A program made the translations under genes and the position numbers. DNA of 64,000 bases from an uncultured Eubacteriales bacterium (GTDB lineage: Bacteria; Bacillota; Clostridia; Oscillospirales; Oscillospiraceae). The notes under the pieces were generated by a model. That model was not told the origin of the DNA. It made no database searches and saw nothing but the letters and a program-made list of their open reading frames with translations. Below are positions 30,001 to 36,000 of the stretch, one piece after another (within the stretch, counting starts at the first letter, position 1; each line of letters starts with the position of its first letter). The stretch spans positions 186,001 to 250,000 of the forward strand of contig LT599017.1 of the NCBI GenBank assembly GCA_900079765.1, given 5' to 3'.

Positions 30001-33000
30001 AGCTCCGGGATATCCAGCTCACCCAGGACGGCGTGTACCGCGACTTCGCGCCGGTATTCGATCCCGACCTGACCACCTATTACTACACGGTGGGCTCCGG
30101 GGCGGAGGACGAGCTGCGGTTTGTCCCCGTCGCCTACAGCGCCGACGACATGGTCACCTATGAGCTGTTCCGCCTGGGCGAGAGCATACCCATAGCCTCC
30201 GGCGACGGCGCGGTGAGCATGTCCGCCCTGGACCAGGGCGGCACCTACCGGTTGGCTATCACCGTGAGAAAGGCCGACCCCAACTACGCGGCTACCGAGT
30301 ACAACATCTTTGTCCACCGGAACAAGAGCGCCATCAGCATCTATCCGGACGACTACCCACTGGTGCGCTCCATCACCGTCGACGGTTCCAACGTGGTCCG
30401 CGACAGCGTGGCTCACCCCGGCGACAAGAATTTCTACTACAACACCACCAGCTCCGGTTCCCTGATCATGGCGATCAACACCCTGCCGGCCCTCATCGCG
30501 AACGGCTACCGGGTGAATCTGCTCACGGTGGGCACCATCGAGCCCACCACCGGTGAGCCTGTCCGCGAGGACATCACCGACACCCTCAGCGCGGTGGAGC
30601 TCAAGCCCACGAAGGAGGACAACTGGTACATCATCGAGATTACGAACGGCAACGGCAACAGCCGGTACTACTCGCTGGCCGTCTACCGCGACACGATGGG
30701 CACCACGGATAACCACCTCTCCAACCTCCGCGTCACCGGTCCTACCATCCAGACCATGCCCGCCTTTGACCCCACCGTCAGCGAGTACTTTGCGGCCATC
30801 CCCGCCGATACGGACGGCAAGGTGAATCTCTACGTAACGCCTGTGGCTGGAGCCGAGAATGTGCGCGTGCGCAGCGTGGGCGGCCGTACCCTGTACGACG
30901 GCGCGGCGGGCGGCCTTGTGGAGGGTATAAAGCTAGACCAGGGCGAGAACCGCATCACCATCACCGTCACCACCAGCGACGACGTGACTACCACATCTGC
31001 GGGCATCACTACCACGGTTACCTACTACTTCAAGCGGGTCTATGAGATCGACCTGAACCTGGGCGCATACAGCGAGGACGACTATGTGGATACCGCCGAT
31101 ATCATCACCATGGACTACACCTTCGGCGGTCTCATGAGCCCCATTTGGAACAGCGAGCTGGTCAACTACTACCTGAGCTACGGCTACACGGTGAACGACG
31201 TCAGCTTTGTGCCTACCCTGCGTCCCGAGGAGGCTGGCCGCGGTACCATCATGGTGGAGCGCATCGACATCGACGCGGCCACCGGCGCCAGGACCAGATC
31301 CGCCTCCGGCCCCTACGCCAGCGGTGACACCGTCCTGGTGAACGGCCTGACCGCCGGCGAGACCGAGCTGATCTTCACTGTAACCGTGGTCGCCGATGGG
31401 GCCAACGCGGGGCAGGTCACCACCAAAAAGTACAAGGTGACCGTACACAAGGATGCTACCGGCACCATCCCGCCTGAGGAGCGCTGGGGCACCAGCCTGG
31501 AGGTCTGGCACGCGGCGAGCGACGTTCCCTACGCGCTTACGCCCGACTTTGCCACCGACTTCGGCGCGTACTATCTGACCATTCCCAGCAGCGAGAGTGC
31601 GGTCCGCGTGGTTGCCGACGGCACCTATACCGTGACCGACCCGATCACTGGAGTGACGGTCAACAGGGGCTACGACATTCTCATCAACGGCGCGAGCGCC
31701 GTCTCCGGCCAGCCCTTCACGGTGGGCGACCTGGTGTATGGCGACAACGTGATCGTCGTGACGATGAAGAACGCCCAGGGCGACCGCAGGACCTACACCG
31801 TGGTTGTAAACCGCAAGGCCGAGACCTCGACCCCCGTACCCGACCCGATCATCACCGCTCTCAGTGCCTCCGACCAGGCGGCCGATGGCGAGGACATCGC
31901 TCTCATTCCCCAGTTCGACAGCGGCGTCCACTATTACAACTTGGTGCTTCCCTATGAGACCAGCGAGCTCTACCTCGACCTCACTGCTGAGCACGCGGCT
32001 GAGCTGCGGGTGAACAATCTGACCATCGGTACCAGCGACGGCACCACGCCCATCAGCGGACAGGCCGGACCCATCGGGCTGAACGTGGGCCACGAGAACA
32101 ACATTGAGATTGTGGCCTATGGTGTGGATCAAAACGGCAACCGCAGCGAGACCCGCGTGCGCACCATCATCAATGTGGTGCGTCTGCCTGAGGATTACTT
32201 CCCCGTGCTGTTGGATTACCTGGGCGTCAGCGAGGGCACCATCTCGCCGGTCTTCGACGGGCACATCCGCAACTACTTTGCCACCGTGCCTTACGACGTC
32301 GACGAGCTCACCATCACCGCCAACGGCATACTCAATGAGTCTGTCGTCAAGCTGGTCGGCCCCGGGTTCTCCACCGCCAGGCTGGTGACCCAGGATACCC
32401 TGGTCCGGCTGAATGTAGGCACCAACACCTTCCGCGCCTATATCTACGATACCAGGCCCAACGGGAACCCGTACTACATCGGCGTCTACTCCATCACTAT
32501 AGACCGTCTGCCCACCACGGGCATCGCAATGGAGCTGGGGGAGAACGTCACGATGGACTCCTCCGGCAACCAGGTCACCACGCCTGCCATCACGGTTACC
32601 GGCAGCGGCGGAGAGGAGCTGAAACTCACGCCCAGCTTTGGGGACCGGGACCTGAACTACTACGTGTACGTAGGCCGGAACGAGACCAAGGTTACCCTCT
32701 CGGCCACCGCCGCCCACGCCCACGCCCTCCTGTCGGTCAACGGCCAGTCCCTGAACGGCGTCTCCGCCACGCTGAGGCTGGTGGAGAGGACCAAGAGCGC
32801 CTACACCGTGGCCATTCTTACCCTTACCGATCCGGCCAGCGGCGTAAGCCAGCGCTACTCCATCCTCTTCATCCGGGACGGCAAGGTGCAGGTGACGGGC
32901 GAGTACTACACCACAGGCCTCCTGTCACCCAACGGCACCAGTTCCACCATTACGGGGGCTGACGGCGCCGTCCTCCTGCCCGGTGTGGCGACCGGCGCCT

Positions 33001-36000
33001 CCAGCGGCGAGCGGGTAATCTCGCCCGACGCCGACGGCAAAGTAACCTTCGACCTGAGCGCCGTTTACAGTACAGGCTACGACCCGGTCACGGGCATCAC
33101 CCGCGGGACTGAGGTCACCGTCAATGGCCGCAAGGTGGTGATGGCCCAGGTCGGCACGGATCCTCTCTGCACCGGCACCATTACCCTGCCCATGACGACC
33201 AATGAGGAGCGGTTTGACATCAAGGTCACAGTGCCAGGCAGCACGGACCGCGTCCAGACCTATGTGCTCTACGTGAGGGACGAGGCCAACGCCGCCGAGG
33301 GCGGTGACGGCGAGAAGATCACAGGGCCGCTGCTGGACAGCATCGTGCTGGACCAGCATGCCGGGGGCTCCAACCACGCAACCGACTCCGGCACCTTCAC
33401 CACCAAGTATGAGAAGACCACCTTCCGCTACGAGGTCACCGCGGCGGCGCAGGACGGCAAGTTCTACGTCTTCGCCTTCGCCACCGCCAACGCCTCCAAT
33501 CCCGCCGCTTACATTGAGGTCTACGACGAGCTGGGCAACCGCAGCACCATCTCAAACGGCAGCAGCGCCTACGTCGAGATGGCCTTCCCCGCGGGGGCAG
33601 ACCGCACCACCGTCACCTTCCGGGTCACGGCCTTCGCTGAGAGCGGCTACGAGATGGTCAACGAGTACTACCTCACCGTCTACAGGACGCCGGAGCCTAT
33701 CATCACCAACCTCCGGGTCAACAAGGCCACGCCGCTTGCGCCCACCTTCGACCGGCTGATCCGGGAGTACACCACCACCGTGTGGAAGGAGCAGACAGGC
33801 TTCAGCATCGAGGCCTGGGCTGACTACGCCTACCGCGGCGCGGTGCTGTCCGCCGATGTGTACCTCAACAGCACGCTTACCGGAATTCCGGAGCAGCACC
33901 TCGAGACCGGCACGCCTGACGCTGACGGCAGGCTCTACCTAAAGGCCCCCTATGCCCAGGAGACCCTGCCTGATACCGACGTGGTACCCGAGTTCTGGAT
34001 CGAGGTGACCCTCACCTACACCCTGGACGGCGTAACGCGAACGGGCAGCTACGTCATCCACGTCATCCGCAGCGACGTTCCAGTCCTCTTTACCTACCTG
34101 GAGGACCTGAAGGCCTTCCAGCCGGAGGACACGGAGCAGACCCTGGTGAAACTGAGCGACCCCACTGCCCCCGACACGGCGACCAGCAATGGGTTTGACT
34201 CCCAGCATCCGTACTACATGGTTGTGCTGGACTACCGCGATGCCCGGCTTTGGCTCTCCGCCGAATTTGACACCGCCGGCCAGACGGCCACACTGAGCAG
34301 CGCGGCCTACCCGTCCCTCAACCGCAACCTCACCAGCGGGGTAAAGACGGCCCTGGACTTCGGCAACGCCTACTACGACGACGAGGGCTTTAAGACCCTC
34401 CTGACCATCCGGGTGACCGACACCGCCTCGGGCGACTACGCCGACTATGAGGTGCTGGTGGTCCGTGGCCCGCGCCCCGATGGCGGCGCCGGAAACGATG
34501 TTCTCGACATGCGTGCCTTCCATGGCAAGAGCCAGTCCGAGGCTGAGCAGATGCTTACCTTAAACGGGGCTGTTCTCCAGTGGACGGACGACAGCGGTGC
34601 CGACCACACGGGTTTTGCGCCCGACGTGTATCTCTACACGGTGGACGTGCCCCTGTCGGCAGAGTTCATCACTATCCGCACTGACCGCAGCGGGCTTAAC
34701 GCCGACAGCATGACCCTGACGTACCACGGCGAAGTGGTCTCCACGGCGGGCTACGACAGCGACGAGAAGGCTGTGGGTACCGTCCAGCTGCTCAGTGGCG
34801 AGTTCCACAGCTACATCTTCGTTACCATCCACGGCCTGAACGGTCAGGACGACTACACCTACGTGGTGCATGTCCGTAGAGAGAACCGCGCCTTCTTCGA
34901 GGACCTCTGGGTCACCGATACCAACACGACGACCGACCAGTTCTACTTTGAGGAGATGTGGCAGGGCAGTCAACTGCCGGACGGCGTGGCTGTTCCCGCC
35001 ACCGGCAGGGGCACCCCGGACAAGAACCAGCCGAACGGCAATATCTACGGCTACGACAGCACCATCCCGGAGTACGCCGTCATGGTGGATACCCTGACCA
35101 CCTACATCACCCTCAATGCCAGGACGTCCGAGGGCCACAGCATGAGCATCTCCAACCAGGACGGCAGCGAGATCTACTACAGCGCGACCGGCGCACTGGA
35201 GATGAGCGCCAAATTCTACCTCGATCCGTCCCTCAACGGGGTGGAGAGATTCCTCTTCCGTGTTTTCAACGAGGCAAGCGGGGAGGAAGGCAGCTACTGG
35301 CTGACAGTCTACCGCTACACGGCGGACCAGCCGCTCCTGCTGCAGACTCACCTGACCGGCAAGGTCAAGACCTCCAATACCCAGACCCCCGTGGACTACA
35401 TCGTTAACGTCAGCCTGTACCGCAAGGACGACAGTGTCGGCTTTAAGGACGTCATGGAGCTCACCACTCCGAGCGTGGACGCCAGCGGGAACATCGTGCC
35501 CGCCCGGGTGTCCGTGGCGGCGGATGCCACCTATACCGAGCGGTTCCAGGCGGTGATTGACGCGGGTCTGCTGAAGAGCGTGTGGGAGGGCCAGACCAAT
35601 GCCGACGGCACCTACAGCATCGCCACCGGCGAGCAGTACTTTACCACCGCAGGCACCTACATGCTGGTCTTCTCCTGGCCGGGCTATCTGGACTCGGTGG
35701 TGGACAACCTCCGCATCCATGAGACCTACGCCCAGGCACAGTACGCCCTGGCCGGCATCATCCTCCGCCCCGGCGACGTGAACGACGACGGCGTCATCGA
35801 CGAGGAGGACGTGGACCTGTTCGAACTGTACTCCACGGCGATGGACGGCATCTACTACGAGCTTGCAAAGATGCTCCTGATGTCCCGTGTTGCTGCCGCG
35901 TCGGCGAACGGAACGGATCCTGCCTTCGGAGTGGACGTTGGCGGCAACCTCGATCTCACCAACCTGATCGTGTACTATGACGAGGACTTCGACTTCGTTT

